A stretch of 64,000 bases of DNA from Tissierella sp. MB52-C2. Lineage in GTDB: Bacteria > Bacillota > Clostridia > Tissierellales > Tissierellaceae. The stretch covers positions 3,512,643-3,576,642 of the forward strand of contig NZ_CP133261.1 of assembly GCF_030931715.1 (NCBI RefSeq), written 5' to 3'. Made by a program: the position numbers and the translations under genes. Shown one piece after another: positions 28,011-37,413 of this stretch. Every line of letters starts with the position of its first letter. Position 1 is the first letter of the stretch. The notes beneath the pieces were generated by a model that was not told the DNA's origin, ran no database searches, and saw nothing but the letters and a program-made list of their open reading frames with translations.

Positions 28011-28039
28011 ATTATATAGTAAATTAATGTAAGTTGCAA
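28011..28039 (-). promoter_or_regulatory. Promoter of the riboswitch-ATPase transcript
   Basis: On the minus strand TTGCAA (28039-28034), 17 bases, TATAAT (28016-28011). Transcription would begin a few bases before the aptamer's first conserved strand. Confidence 0.75.
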
Positions 28040-28077
28040 GTAAAATATTTGAAGAGTTGCCAAATTATAATAAGCAT

Positions 28078-28118
28078 TTGACAATGAATCTTCTATATTA
28101 GATAATCTAATATAGAAG
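28078..28118 (+). promoter_or_regulatory. walR promoter overlapped by a 29-base palindrome
   Basis: TTGACA (28078-28083), 17 bases, GATAAT (28101-28106). A perfect 14-base inverted repeat (28090-28103 and 28105-28118) is centred on the -10 element. It may be an operator for an unknown repressor or a hairpin at the transcript start. Confidence 0.75.
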
Positions 28119-28153
28119 GTAATTATGCAAATAGTTAATTGGAGTGATTCAAT

Positions 28154-28852
28154 ATGTATAATAAGATATTGGTAATAGACGATGAAAAGGCCATTGCAGA
28201 TATAATAAAGTTTAATCTTGAAAAGGAAGGCCATAGTGTAGAAACAGCCTATGATGGGGAAGAAGGCATGAATATGATCCATGAATTAATGCCAGACTTA
28301 GTAATATTAGATGTTATGATGCCTAAAAAAGATGGCTTCCAAGTCCTTAAGGAAATTAGAATAGAATATAGATTTCCAGTAATTATGCTTACGGCAAAGG
28401 AAGAAGAAGTAGATAAGGTCTTAGGTTTAGAACTTGGTGCAGATGATTATATAACAAAACCATTTAGTATGAGAGAGCTAATAGCTAGGGTGAAGGCAAA
28501 CCTGAGGAGAGTTGATTTTTCTAAGACCTCTACAACGAAGAGCTCAAATTCTATGATTACTTCTGATGATTTAACTATAGATTTAAACAAATATGAAGTT
28601 AAAAAGGGCGGGAATATAGTAGATTTGACTTTAAGAGAATATGAATTGCTTAAATTCTTGGCTTCTAGTTCTAATCAAGTTTTCTCTAGGGAGCAACTAC
28701 TAGAAGAAGTATGGGGATATGAATATTATGGAGATATAAGAACTGTAGATGTAACCATAAGAAGATTAAGAGAAAAGATAGAAGACAATAGTGGAGATTT
28801 TAGATATATTTTAACTAAAAGAGGAGTAGGCTATTATTTCAGGGGGGCTTAG
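28154..28852 (+). CDS. walR: Essential two-component response regulator WalR (YycF)
   Basis: This 232-residue OmpR-type regulator has a receiver domain with phospho-acceptor Asp53 (VILDVMMPKKDG), acidic pair Asp9-Asp10, the switch Lys in TKPFSM, and a winged helix (residues about 135-230) ending TVDVTIRRLREKIE...RGVGYYF. It is identified as WalR by its place directly before a walK-type kinase and yycH-yycI-walJ-htrA. It controls peptidoglycan hydrolases in Firmicutes. GGAGTGATT precedes the ATG. Two perfect WalR boxes occur in this window (22097 and 30680). Confidence 0.95.
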   Translation: MYNKILVIDDEKAIADIIKFNLEKEGHSVETAYDGEEGMNMIHELMPDLVILDVMMPKKDGFQVLKEIRIEYRFPVIMLTAKEEEVDKVLGLELGADDYITKPFSMRELIARVKANLRRVDFSKTSTTKSSNSMITSDDLTIDLNKYEVKKGGNIVDLTLREYELLKFLASSSNQVFSREQLLEEVWGYEYYGDIRTVDVTIRRLREKIEDNSGDFRYILTKRGVGYYFRGA

Positions 28853-28853
28853 T

Positions 28854-30662
28854 ATGTTTGCCAGTATAAAGTGGAAATTTATTGTAGTTTATTTTTTATT
28901 AATATTTATTGCAATGATAATAGTAGGTATATTTATTATTGGAAGATTAGAATCCCAACAGATATTAAATATTACTAACTCTATGGAGCAACACATAGAA
29001 ACCATAATTAGAACCTCTTCATATTTAGCAGAGGATGATTGGCTAAATGTGGGGGAACAAATACAAGAAACTTTAAATGAGTGGAAGATAGATAGCAATG
29101 AGACTTTATACGTAATATATAATGATGAAATCCCAACTATAATAGCCTCATCATCGAAGCAATATGAAAAGCTAATAGGACAAAATGCCTTATCATATAA
29201 ATTCATAGATCCTACATTAGTGTTAAAGGCTTATGATGGAGAAAAGTCTAGCAACGATCTAAAGGAAAAAAATGAAGATACTTCATTAAACCATATAGCG
29301 TATCCTGTTTTAAATGAAGTAGGAAAGGTCAAAGGAGTAATATATATGACCTCAAATCTTCAAAATGTATATGTAACAGTAAATGAATCTAAGAAAATAT
29401 TAACAAGTGCTACAATGATAGCCCTTGGAGTTACCATACTTTTAGGATATCTAATAGCATCAAGTATTACAGAGCCTATTCGTGATGTAACCAACAAAGC
29501 AGAAGAAATGGCTTTAGGAAATTTTGACCAATTTGTTGATGTGAAATCTGATGACGAGATTGGTCAACTTGCCAGTATGTTTAATCATTTGACCTTAAAG
29601 CTAAAGAATACAATACGAGCAATGGATTTAGAAAGATCTAAGCTAGATACTATATTTAATTATATGGCAGAAGGAGTTTTGGCAGTAGATACAAATGGAA
29701 ATATAATCCATGGAAATCCTATTGCCATGGAAATATTGAAGTTAGCTGATAAGCAAACTGATAATATGGAAATTAAACCTCATATGAATAATCTATTGAA
29801 ACTCATAGATTTTGAAGATATTAATTATGAACAAATATCTACTTTAGAGGGATATAAGACATTGGATATTGATTCCCATATATACAAAGTAAAATATGCA
29901 CCTTTTAGAAATGAAGGAAATAATATAGCTGGACTTATATTTGTGTTTCAGGATATGACAAACGAGCATAAACTAGATAATATGAGAAAGGAATTTGTAG
30001 CAAACGTATCTCACGAGTTAAAAACGCCTATAACTACGATTAAGAGCTATACAGAGACTTTAATGGATGATGGAATAGATAAGGAAACAGAAAAAATGTT
30101 TTTAACGGTTATAGATAATGAATGTGATAGAATGGCAAGGCTTGTTAAAGATTTACTACAGCTTTCAAACTTAGACTATAAGAAGACAGTGTGGAAAAAA
30201 GAGGAAGTGTCTATAAATAGACTTTTAGAAGATATTTTATTAAAATTGGAATTTGCCTTTAAAAATAAAGGTCATAAATTAGAAGTAAATATAGAAGAAA
30301 GTTTACCAAGTATTGTAATAGATAAAGATGGTATAGAACAGGTAATACTAAATATAATATCTAATGCCATAAAATACACAGAAGATAGAGGAACTATTCA
30401 AGTTTCCTTAGCAGGTGAAAATAATTTTATAAATATAGAAGTGAAGGATAACGGTATAGGCATTCCGGAAGAAGATCAAAAAAGGATATTTGAAAGATTC
30501 TATAGAGTTGAAAAAGGAAGAAGCAGAGAGCTAGGTGGTACAGGACTAGGACTATCTATTGCAAAACAAATAATGGAAGTCTATCAAGGTGAAATTATTC
30601 TTAATAGTAAGTTTGGAGAAGGCACAACAGTGACAATAAAGATACCTTATGAAAAAGTGTAA
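28854..30662 (+). CDS. walK: Sensor histidine kinase WalK (YycG)
   Basis: This 602-residue kinase has membrane segments at about residues 7-28 and 182-203, an extracytoplasmic sensor region between, then HAMP, PAS (about 262-372), the HisKA box FVANVSHELKTP with phospho-acceptor His387, and a HATPase domain with N, G1 (DNGIGIPEEDQ) and G2 (GGTGLGLSI) boxes. The layout and length are those of WalK. It starts 1 base after the walR stop, so the two are co-translated. It senses cell-wall state and phosphorylates WalR. Confidence 0.95.
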   Translation: MFASIKWKFIVVYFLLIFIAMIIVGIFIIGRLESQQILNITNSMEQHIETIIRTSSYLAEDDWLNVGEQIQETLNEWKIDSNETLYVIYNDEIPTIIASSSKQYEKLIGQNALSYKFIDPTLVLKAYDGEKSSNDLKEKNEDTSLNHIAYPVLNEVGKVKGVIYMTSNLQNVYVTVNESKKILTSATMIALGVTILLGYLIASSITEPIRDVTNKAEEMALGNFDQFVDVKSDDEIGQLASMFNHLTLKLKNTIRAMDLERSKLDTIFNYMAEGVLAVDTNGNIIHGNPIAMEILKLADKQTDNMEIKPHMNNLLKLIDFEDINYEQISTLEGYKTLDIDSHIYKVKYAPFRNEGNNIAGLIFVFQDMTNEHKLDNMRKEFVANVSHELKTPITTIKSYTETLMDDGIDKETEKMFLTVIDNECDRMARLVKDLLQLSNLDYKKTVWKKEEVSINRLLEDILLKLEFAFKNKGHKLEVNIEESLPSIVIDKDGIEQVILNIISNAIKYTEDRGTIQVSLAGENNFINIEVKDNGIGIPEEDQKRIFERFYRVEKGRSRELGGTGLGLSIAKQIMEVYQGEIILNSKFGEGTTVTIKIPYEKV

Positions 30663-30679
30663 TTCAATCTTAATTTTAT

Positions 30680-30712
30680 TGTAATAGTTCTGTAATATAT
30701 TTGCTATATAAT
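30680..30712 (+). promoter_or_regulatory. WalR box and -10 element upstream of the secreted-protein gene after walK
   Basis: TGTAAT-AGTTC-TGTAAT (30680-30696) is a perfect TGTWAH-N5-TGTWAH site. TATAAT follows at 30707-30712, 10 bases on, so the box occupies the -35 region; no independent -35 is seen. Confidence 0.75.
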
Positions 30713-30745
30713 GTAGCTAAAGTAAAAAGTAAAGGAGGATGAAAT

Positions 30746-31246
30746 ATGTGGAAAAAGATATTGGCTAGTTTATTTATAGGTACTAGTTTATTTGCTATTA
30801 GTTCAGTTGGACATTCAGCAGGATTTAATACTAAAGTTGATACTGAGCAAAAAGTTGATATATCCAAATATCAAGTTATAAACCCTGAAAAAAAAGCTTA
30901 TTCTACAGAGGATAAGATTACTTTTATAAATGGAAAAGCACCATCTGGAGCAGAAATTACAATAGAAGTATATGGAACTACAGATCTTACAAGAAAGAAT
31001 TTTGATTTATTAAAATTGCCAGAGGAAGATGATTATATAGAGATATCTACTGATACAATCAAATCAGGTAATATGGGATTTTTTGATAAAGAGTTAGAGT
31101 TAGTAACAGGAATAAATAAGATAATTGTTAAGTTTGATGTAGAAGAAGTTTCTCCAGTTGAAATAATTATATATGTAAAATCATCAGATACTGGAAATCA
31201 GACAAATGAAGTTAAACTTAAAGATATAATAACAATTCTTAAGTAA
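30746..31246 (+). CDS. Secreted protein of unknown function between walK and yycH
   Basis: This 166-residue protein has a clear signal peptide (Lys-rich start, hydrophobic to about residue 20, cleavage near GHSA). The mature part includes a beta-rich stretch around residues 45-140 (KITFINGKAPSGAEITIEVYG) that may form an Ig-like or cadherin-like fold. I know no such gene in the Bacillus wal operon, where yycH follows walK directly. Its promoter holds a perfect WalR box, so it is probably a WalR target and perhaps an envelope partner of WalK. AAGGAGG precedes the ATG. Confidence 0.75.
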   Translation: MWKKILASLFIGTSLFAISSVGHSAGFNTKVDTEQKVDISKYQVINPEKKAYSTEDKITFINGKAPSGAEITIEVYGTTDLTRKNFDLLKLPEEDDYIEISTDTIKSGNMGFFDKELELVTGINKIIVKFDVEEVSPVEIIIYVKSSDTGNQTNEVKLKDIITILK

Positions 31247-31275
31247 TATTTACTAATGATACGGAGATGATTAAA

Positions 31276-32703
31276 ATGATGGAAAGATTCAAAACTCTCA
31301 TATTAATATCATTAGTATGCATTAGTTTAGCGTTTACAAAACAACTATGGATTGAACTACCTAATGAAATGATTAATATATTTAGCAATAAAGAAGAGGC
31401 TTATGGTGTATCATATCTGTTATCAGATATGATAGTGCCTAATAAATATTTGTTAAATTTTGGTCAAAAAAACCATACTTTTTTCTATGACGAATATAAG
31501 TATAGATTATGGACTAATTCAAGGAGTATTTTAAATAATATATTAGGCTCAAAGAGTATTGAAGTCTCTGAATTACCTGATGACGAGTTTTCCACATATA
31601 GTGGTAAAAGGTCTTTGGTCTTTTATTTTCCTGAAAAAGTGAATACTTATATATTAGCTAAATCCTTAGAAGTTAAAGACCCTAATCTAATAGTAGATAC
31701 TTTACCTAATGTTAAAAGTATTTATATATATTTGGGAAATAAGGATTCTTTTTTTATTTTTTCAGATGGAGAAAAAAATGTATCAATATATGATAAATCC
31801 ATAGATTTAGATAATTTAAAAAAGCAGATTAACAAAATTGAGGAAGATAGGAATTATAATAATTATTTTTCTATGAAAGAAACACTAGATATTAACAATA
31901 ATACTTATATTTCATATGAAATGAAAAGTACATTGCCTACAGTATATGTAGAAAATGAAATTAGAAATTTAGATGAAGAAGAAAAGAAAGAAATGGTAGA
32001 AAAGTTTTTTAATAAGGATATTGATTATATCAGAGAAATAGTTGAAAGTAATGGTTCAACCATATATATCTATAATCAAAAAGTTTTGAAGCTAAATATA
32101 AATGGTTCCTTAGAATATTTTCATCCCCTAGAAGGATCAGTTAGAAAGCTAGAACTTTATCAAAGTTTGACTACTGCAGCAGACTTTATATCTAAAAGTC
32201 CAGGAGTTCCAAAAGGGATGTATTTAGCCAAAGTAGAAGAAATCGAAATAGATGATAACTTAGGATATAATCTAACCTTTAGATATAGAGTTAAGGGTAT
32301 ACCAATAATTCTTGGAAATGAAGAAGTAACAGATTTTGTTCAGATAGAGGTATTTAATGACCATGTAAGATCGTATAAACATTTTATTAGAAAAGATATG
32401 AATCAATCAGTTGAAAATGTTCCAGAGGCTAAGAGGAATTTAGCTTCATTTGACATACTTGACATGAATTATGATTTTATAGTTGAAAAGTATTTAGAAG
32501 AAAGTAATATTAAATTAACGGATGGTGAAGAGCCTCTTCAAGAGGAGGTTTTGGAGTCTATAGAAGATATTACTCTATCTTATTTTGATCCATGTTTGAA
32601 GGATATTGGAGATGAACTAATACCTGTATGGGTCATAAGAATAGGAAATGGGCTTTATGCATTTAATGTATATGATGGTTCCTTAGTATATGAAAAAAAT
32701 TAA
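31276..32703 (+). CDS. yycH: WalK-associated membrane protein YycH
   Basis: This 475-residue protein has one N-terminal membrane segment (about residues 6-24) and a large outside domain. It matches YycH by length, topology and position between walRK and yycI; direct motif evidence is modest because the family diverges fast. In Bacillus YycH and YycI bind WalK in the membrane and damp its activity. Starts at 31267, 31276 and 31279 are all in frame; 31276 lies best behind GGAGATGA. Confidence 0.82.
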   Translation: MMERFKTLILISLVCISLAFTKQLWIELPNEMINIFSNKEEAYGVSYLLSDMIVPNKYLLNFGQKNHTFFYDEYKYRLWTNSRSILNNILGSKSIEVSELPDDEFSTYSGKRSLVFYFPEKVNTYILAKSLEVKDPNLIVDTLPNVKSIYIYLGNKDSFFIFSDGEKNVSIYDKSIDLDNLKKQINKIEEDRNYNNYFSMKETLDINNNTYISYEMKSTLPTVYVENEIRNLDEEEKKEMVEKFFNKDIDYIREIVESNGSTIYIYNQKVLKLNINGSLEYFHPLEGSVRKLELYQSLTTAADFISKSPGVPKGMYLAKVEEIEIDDNLGYNLTFRYRVKGIPIILGNEEVTDFVQIEVFNDHVRSYKHFIRKDMNQSVENVPEAKRNLASFDILDMNYDFIVEKYLEESNIKLTDGEEPLQEEVLESIEDITLSYFDPCLKDIGDELIPVWVIRIGNGLYAFNVYDGSLVYEKN

Positions 32704-32724
32704 GTAGGATGGATGGTGAGTTAA

Positions 32725-33579
32725 GTGGACTGGTCAAAGGCAAAAACCATCTTAATAGTTGCATTTATAGTAACTAATATGTTATTAGGCTTTGTTTTGC
32801 TTTCAAGTGAAAGGCAAACAGAAACGACGATAAAGGAAGGATTTATAGAGGATGTAACCCAAATTTTAAAAGATAAGAATATCTTTTTAGACACAGAAAT
32901 ATCTAAAGAAATTCCTAGTCTAAATACTTTAATAGTAGAATACGAATTTGTAGATTCTTCTAAAATAAATAATACATTTTTTCAAGGTCAAGGAATTATT
33001 GAATCAGATGAACAGAGTTTAACTGAAATTGTCCATAAAGATGAGAAAATATTAATTACAAATAAAAAGACTTTGGTCTACGAGAATAAAAGTAATACAG
33101 AAAATTATAAAGACTTAGATGAAGAAAAGGCCAAAAATATTGCATTAGAATTTTTGCAAGAGAGAAGATATAATATTTCAGATATGGAATTATCCTATAT
33201 ATTATTAAAGGATGATAGCTATTATTTAGAATTTTCCAAATCATACAAAGATAGATATTTAGAGAAATCTTATACTAATATAGAGGTAAATAAGACTGGA
33301 GTTAAGAAGTTGGAAAGGATATGGCTAAATGTATTGGAGGAAAGAGATACCCTTATATATATTGGCACAGCACCAAAATCTATTCTAAGCCTTTTAAGTA
33401 TGAAGGAAGTATATGGGAAAACCATAAAGGATATATCCTTATGCTATTACTTTGAACCAACAGATCATAATGATTATGTAAAGGATCTTAAGGAGGCAAA
33501 GAAGGGAAAAACTATGCCTGCTTGGAGAGTTTTATTTAACGATGGATATAAAGTAATAATAGATAATTATAATAACTAA
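32725..33579 (+). CDS. yycI: WalK-associated membrane protein YycI
   Basis: This 284-residue protein starts DWSKAKTILIVAFIVTNM, the standard opening of YycI, giving a single membrane segment at about residues 5-26. The outside domain contains the repeated LDEEKAKNIALEFL-type pattern seen in the family. It starts 21 bases after yycH at a GTG preceded by GGATGGTGAG. It should act together with YycH on WalK. The unit closes with a terminator at 33581. Confidence 0.88.
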   Translation: MDWSKAKTILIVAFIVTNMLLGFVLLSSERQTETTIKEGFIEDVTQILKDKNIFLDTEISKEIPSLNTLIVEYEFVDSSKINNTFFQGQGIIESDEQSLTEIVHKDEKILITNKKTLVYENKSNTENYKDLDEEKAKNIALEFLQERRYNISDMELSYILLKDDSYYLEFSKSYKDRYLEKSYTNIEVNKTGVKKLERIWLNVLEERDTLIYIGTAPKSILSLLSMKEVYGKTIKDISLCYYFEPTDHNDYVKDLKEAKKGKTMPAWRVLFNDGYKVIIDNYNN

Positions 33580-33580
33580 G

Positions 33581-33612
33581 AAAAAGAAGAATTTTAAATT
33601 CTTCTTTTTTTA
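33581..33612 (+). terminator. Rho-independent terminator after yycI
   Basis: A near-continuous palindrome AAAAAGAAGAATTT / AAATTCTTCTTTTT centred at 33595, ending in a T-run. Confidence 0.85.
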
Positions 33613-33761
33613 ATGTAGATGTACTATAATATAAAAAAGGCTCTAAATAAACATTATAAGAAAGCTTTTTGAAACTCATTTACGTAAAGTTTTAAAATAA
33701 AAAATAAAGTAGAACTTTGCTATTCATTATAAAAAGATACTATAAAATGGGGGAATTGTGA

Positions 33762-34556
33762 ATGACGATTAAGTTTTGTTCCTTATCCAGTGGAAGTTCA
33801 GGGAACTGTCAATATATTGAAACTAGCAGTACAAGATTATTAGTAGATGGAGGTTTTTCAGGTAAACGAATAGAGGGATTATTATCCTCCATAGGAGTAG
33901 AACCTAATACATTAGATGGGATATTAGTAACCCATGAACATATTGATCACATAAGGGGAGTAGGAGTTCTTTCAAGAAGGTATGATTTGCCCATATATGC
34001 CAATATTAATACTTGGATGGGAATGGAAAAATCCATTGGTAAAATAAAGGAGAATAATATAAAAACATTTGTAACTGAAAAATTTCTAGATATAAAAGAT
34101 ATAACCATACTTCCTATTAATATATTCCATGATGCCTTAGAGCCAGTTGGTTACATATTTTACTACAAAAAAACTAAGATCAGTATTATAACCGATACAG
34201 GTTGGGTAAATGATAATATGAAGAATCATATAAAGGGTTCTGATTTATATTTAATGGAGTCAAACCATGATGTAAATATGTTAAAGAATGGAGCTTATCC
34301 TTGGCCATTGAAACAAAGAATACTTAGTGAGAATGGACATCTATCTAATGATTATGCTGGAAGTGTTTTAGGAGAAGTTATATCAGGTAATAAAGAAACC
34401 ATCTTATTAGGGCATTTAAGTAAAGATAATAATACACCAGACTTAGCCCATAGGACTGTAAAGGAAATATTAGTAAATAAAGGGATAGATGTAGATAGTG
34501 AAGTTACATTAGATTTAACATATAGGGATAAGATAACTAAAGTATATAAATTATAA
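33762..34556 (+). CDS. walJ: Metallo-beta-lactamase-fold nuclease WalJ (YycJ)
   Basis: This 264-residue MBL-fold protein opens with the family's KFCSLSSGSSGNCQYIE. The metal motif THEHIDHIRG is near residue 56, with TDTG and GHLSKDNNTP further on. YycJ proteins are DNA exonucleases linked to replication and repair, encoded beside walRK. The gene starts 12 bases before htrA at its far end, suggesting co-transcription with htrA and surE. The 180-base spacer before it has no clear promoter. Confidence 0.92.
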   Translation: MTIKFCSLSSGSSGNCQYIETSSTRLLVDGGFSGKRIEGLLSSIGVEPNTLDGILVTHEHIDHIRGVGVLSRRYDLPIYANINTWMGMEKSIGKIKENNIKTFVTEKFLDIKDITILPINIFHDALEPVGYIFYYKKTKISIITDTGWVNDNMKNHIKGSDLYLMESNHDVNMLKNGAYPWPLKQRILSENGHLSNDYAGSVLGEVISGNKETILLGHLSKDNNTPDLAHRTVKEILVNKGIDVDSEVTLDLTYRDKITKVYKL

Positions 34557-34568
34557 GGAGGTATTGGA

Positions 34569-35714
34569 ATGGATGATTATAATTATTATAGCTATAATAG
34601 GCCACCTAAGAAAAATAGAGTTTTTTCATATATCCTAGTGGCATTAATAGCAGCTATAATCGGGGGGATATTTGGCTCTTATATAGCACCTACGTATTTA
34701 TATGGAAAACTTCTCCCTGTACCAGAATTATATCAAAGACAAGAGACAAGTCCTATAAATCAGATAACTATTACTCCAACAGAAGGTATAACTCCAGTGA
34801 CAGCTGCTGCAAAAAAAGCAATAGGTTCAGTAGTAGGTATTACTACAGTTCAAGAAATGAGAGAATTGTTCTGGTCAAGAGATGTGGAAGGAGTAGGTTC
34901 AGGAGTAATTATAGACTCAAATGGATATATACTAACTAATTCCCATGTTATTGGAGATGGTAAAGCAAAGTCAATATCAGTACTAATAGAAAATAGAGAT
35001 AAAATTCAAGGAAAGGTTTTATGGTATGATTCTTCTCTTGATTTAGCTATAGTAAAAGTAGAAGCTAAAGATTTACAAGTGGCAGAATTAGGAGATTCTG
35101 ATATACTTGATGTAGGTCAATTGGCAGTTGCCATAGGAAATCCATTGGGCTTAGATTTTCAAAGGTCTGTAACATCAGGAGTAATTTCTGGACTTCATCG
35201 TTCCATTAGAGTAGATGAATACAATATTATCGAAGACTTAATTCAAACAGATGCATCTATAAACCCAGGAAATAGTGGTGGTCCCCTTTTAAATAGTGAA
35301 GGCGCTGTAATCGGTATAAATACTGCAAAGGTAAAGACAGGGGAAGGATTGGGGTTTGCCATTCCAATAAATTTAATAAAACCCATAGCAGAACAAGTTA
35401 TTAAGGAAGGCAAATTTAGCAGTGTTTATATTGGTTTTCAAGGGACAGAAGTGGAGAGATTTGAAAGAGAATTTGGTACTAAATTAGGCATTAATAGTGG
35501 AGTAGTGATTATAGAAATATTACAGAATTCTCCAGCAGAAAAAGCTAATTTAGAGGTTTTAGATATAATAACCAAGATTGATAATCAGAAGGTTGAAAAT
35601 ATGACTCAATTAAGAAAGATACTTTACAAATATAAAATTGGAGACAAAACAGTTCTGACAATCAATAGGAATGGTCAAAATATGGAAGTACAAATAGAAT
35701 TTATAAAATTTTAA
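34569..35714 (+). CDS. htrA: HtrA-like trypsin-fold serine protease with PDZ domain
   Basis: This 381-residue membrane-anchored protease has a hydrophobic segment at about residues 20-46. The triad is His in NSHVIGDG, Asp in SSLDLAIVKV and Ser in GNSGGPLLN. A C-terminal PDZ domain (about residues 285-375) contains GVVIIEILQNSPAEKAN. It degrades misfolded exported proteins. An htrA-like gene closes the walRK cluster in Bacillus as well. The cytoplasmic N-terminus is unusually Tyr-rich (DDYNYYSYN). Confidence 0.94.
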   Translation: MDDYNYYSYNRPPKKNRVFSYILVALIAAIIGGIFGSYIAPTYLYGKLLPVPELYQRQETSPINQITITPTEGITPVTAAAKKAIGSVVGITTVQEMRELFWSRDVEGVGSGVIIDSNGYILTNSHVIGDGKAKSISVLIENRDKIQGKVLWYDSSLDLAIVKVEAKDLQVAELGDSDILDVGQLAVAIGNPLGLDFQRSVTSGVISGLHRSIRVDEYNIIEDLIQTDASINPGNSGGPLLNSEGAVIGINTAKVKTGEGLGFAIPINLIKPIAEQVIKEGKFSSVYIGFQGTEVERFEREFGTKLGINSGVVIIEILQNSPAEKANLEVLDIITKIDNQKVENMTQLRKILYKYKIGDKTVLTINRNGQNMEVQIEFIKF

Positions 35715-35733
35715 AATAGCTAGGAGGTTAAAA

Positions 35734-36483
35734 GTGAGAATATTATTAGCAAATGATGATGGAATAATGGCAGAAGGTATATATACATTAGCAAAGGAAT
35801 TAGAAAAAGACCATGAGATAATCATAGTCGCACCAGATGTACAAAGGTCTGCCCAAAGCCATGCAATTACATTGGGACAAGATTTAATAGTAAAAGAGGT
35901 AGAGTTGGAAGGATTGAAGTCTAAGTCTTATAGTGTTTCAGGAACTCCTGCCGATTGTGTTAGAGTTGGTTTAGAAGTTTTAGCAGAAAGACAAATAGAC
36001 TTAGTCTTATCAGGAATAAACTTTGGATTTAACTCAGGTATGGATATACTTTATTCAGGAACAGTTTCCGCAGCAATAGAAGGAAATATATATAAAATAC
36101 CTTCTATAGCCATATCAGCAGAAGTAAAAGAAGGTAATGCAAGATTTGATATTGCAGCTAAATATACAAGACAAATTTTAGAAAGCTCCATGGATAAATT
36201 AGTGAAATCAAATATCGTATTAAATATAAATGTTCCCTATAGAGATGAAGAGGATATATTAGGCATAAAGATTTGTAAAATAGGTGGTCCTATTTATGAT
36301 GATTATTTTATGGAGCACAGTGAAACTGGAGAAAAGGTATTGAAGTTAAAAGGTAGGAAGGACATGGAAGCTGAAGAGGCTACAGATAGGTTTTATCTAA
36401 ATGAAGGATATGTAACAGTAACGCCACTTTATTATAATCTAACTAACTTTAGATTATTAGAAGAGGTAAAAACTTGGATATAA
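35734..36483 (+). CDS. surE: 5'/3'-nucleotidase SurE
   Basis: This 249-residue phosphatase opens MRILLANDDGI, with the metal-binding Asp pair, then RSAQSHAIT, SGTPADCVRVG and LVLSGINFGFNSG. SurE dephosphorylates nucleoside monophosphates with a divalent metal. GTG 35734 is preceded by AGGAGG. It follows htrA by 19 bases and probably shares its transcript. Confidence 0.94.
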   Translation: MRILLANDDGIMAEGIYTLAKELEKDHEIIIVAPDVQRSAQSHAITLGQDLIVKEVELEGLKSKSYSVSGTPADCVRVGLEVLAERQIDLVLSGINFGFNSGMDILYSGTVSAAIEGNIYKIPSIAISAEVKEGNARFDIAAKYTRQILESSMDKLVKSNIVLNINVPYRDEEDILGIKICKIGGPIYDDYFMEHSETGEKVLKLKGRKDMEAEEATDRFYLNEGYVTVTPLYYNLTNFRLLEEVKTWI

Positions 36484-36547
36484 TTGATTAAACATTACAA
36501 GACTAGGGTATTATTCAATTAATACTTTAATATGAGGGGGTAAAATT

Positions 36548-36850
36548 ATGTTTGAGATTAGAGGTAAAGAAGAAGTCTTAAATGAATATGTAAAGAGATA
36601 CCCAGAATTAGACCAATTTGTAATGGATGAGCTATCTAGAGAATACGACAGATACATAGATTTATTAAAAAATCTAGAGACTAGAGAAGAAGCCATAGAA
36701 ATATTTGAGGAAGAGATAAAAATGAATGAAAGATCCTATAAGGATAATTCAAAGATGAGAGCATTAGAAGGCTCAACTCATAATCAATTTATGGAAATTT
36801 TAGCTAATTATGGTCTTATAGTATTTTTTAGAGACAATATGATAAAATAG
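36548..36850 (+). CDS. Small helical protein of unknown function
   Basis: This 100-residue, highly charged protein is predicted to be mainly helical, with no membrane segment and no motif I recognise. GGGGGT precedes ATG 36548. It is followed by a hairpin terminator at 36871 and then rlmH. Codon use resembles the neighbours, so it is likely a real core gene of the lineage. Confidence 0.65.
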   Translation: MFEIRGKEEVLNEYVKRYPELDQFVMDELSREYDRYIDLLKNLETREEAIEIFEEEIKMNERSYKDNSKMRALEGSTHNQFMEILANYGLIVFFRDNMIK

Positions 36851-36870
36851 AGATTATTGATGGAAAGAAG

Positions 36871-36906
36871 AACAGCTGTAAGATTCACTTATGCAGCTGT
36901 TTTTAT
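36871..36906 (+). terminator. Terminator before rlmH
   Basis: AACAGCTG (36871-36878) pairs with CAGCTGTT (36894-36901), with a further TAAG/CTTA inner stem, then a short T-run. Confidence 0.8.
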
Positions 36907-36933
36907 ATTATATAAAGGTAAAGGTATATAAAT

Positions 36934-37413
36934 ATGAATATAAGAATTATTGCAGTAGGAAAGATAAAAGAGAAATATATACAAGAAGGAATAAAGGAAT
37001 TTTCAAAGAGATTATCAAGGTATTGCTCATTGAGTATAGTAGAAATTGAAGACGAAAAAGCACCTGAAACTTTATCTGAAAAGGAAATGGAAATAGTAAA
37101 AAATAAGGAGGGAGAAAGAATATTAGCCAAAATTCCCCCAAATTCCTTTATTATTTCCTTGGAAATAGAAGGAAAACTATTATCTTCTGAAGATTTGTCG
37201 AAAAAGATAGATGATTTAATGATTAATGGAATAAATGATATTACCTTTGTTATAGGCGGATCCTTAGGATTATCTCAGGAAGTAAGGAATAGAAGCGATT
37301 TTAAACTTTCATTTTCAAAAATGACCTTCCCCCATCAGTTGATGAGGCTTATTTTACTAGAGCAAGTATATAGGGGATTTAGGATAATGAAGGGTGAACC
37401 GTATCATAAATAA
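36934..37413 (+). CDS. rlmH: 23S rRNA (pseudouridine1915-N3)-methyltransferase RlmH
   Basis: This 159-residue SPOUT methyltransferase starts [16 protein letters not shown], contains [13 protein letters not shown] and ends [23 protein letters not shown], the fixed C-terminus of the family. It methylates position 1915 of 23S rRNA. In staphylococci this gene (orfX) is the insertion site of SCC elements, which attach in exactly these last codons. Here the same codons reappear twice downstream (38342 and 41751), marking it as an insertion site too. Confidence 0.96.
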   Translation: MNIRIIAVGKIKEKYIQEGIKEFSKRLSRYCSLSIVEIEDEKAPETLSEKEMEIVKNKEGERILAKIPPNSFIISLEIEGKLLSSEDLSKKIDDLMINGINDITFVIGGSLGLSQEVRNRSDFKLSFSKMTFPHQLMRLILLEQVYRGFRIMKGEPYHK

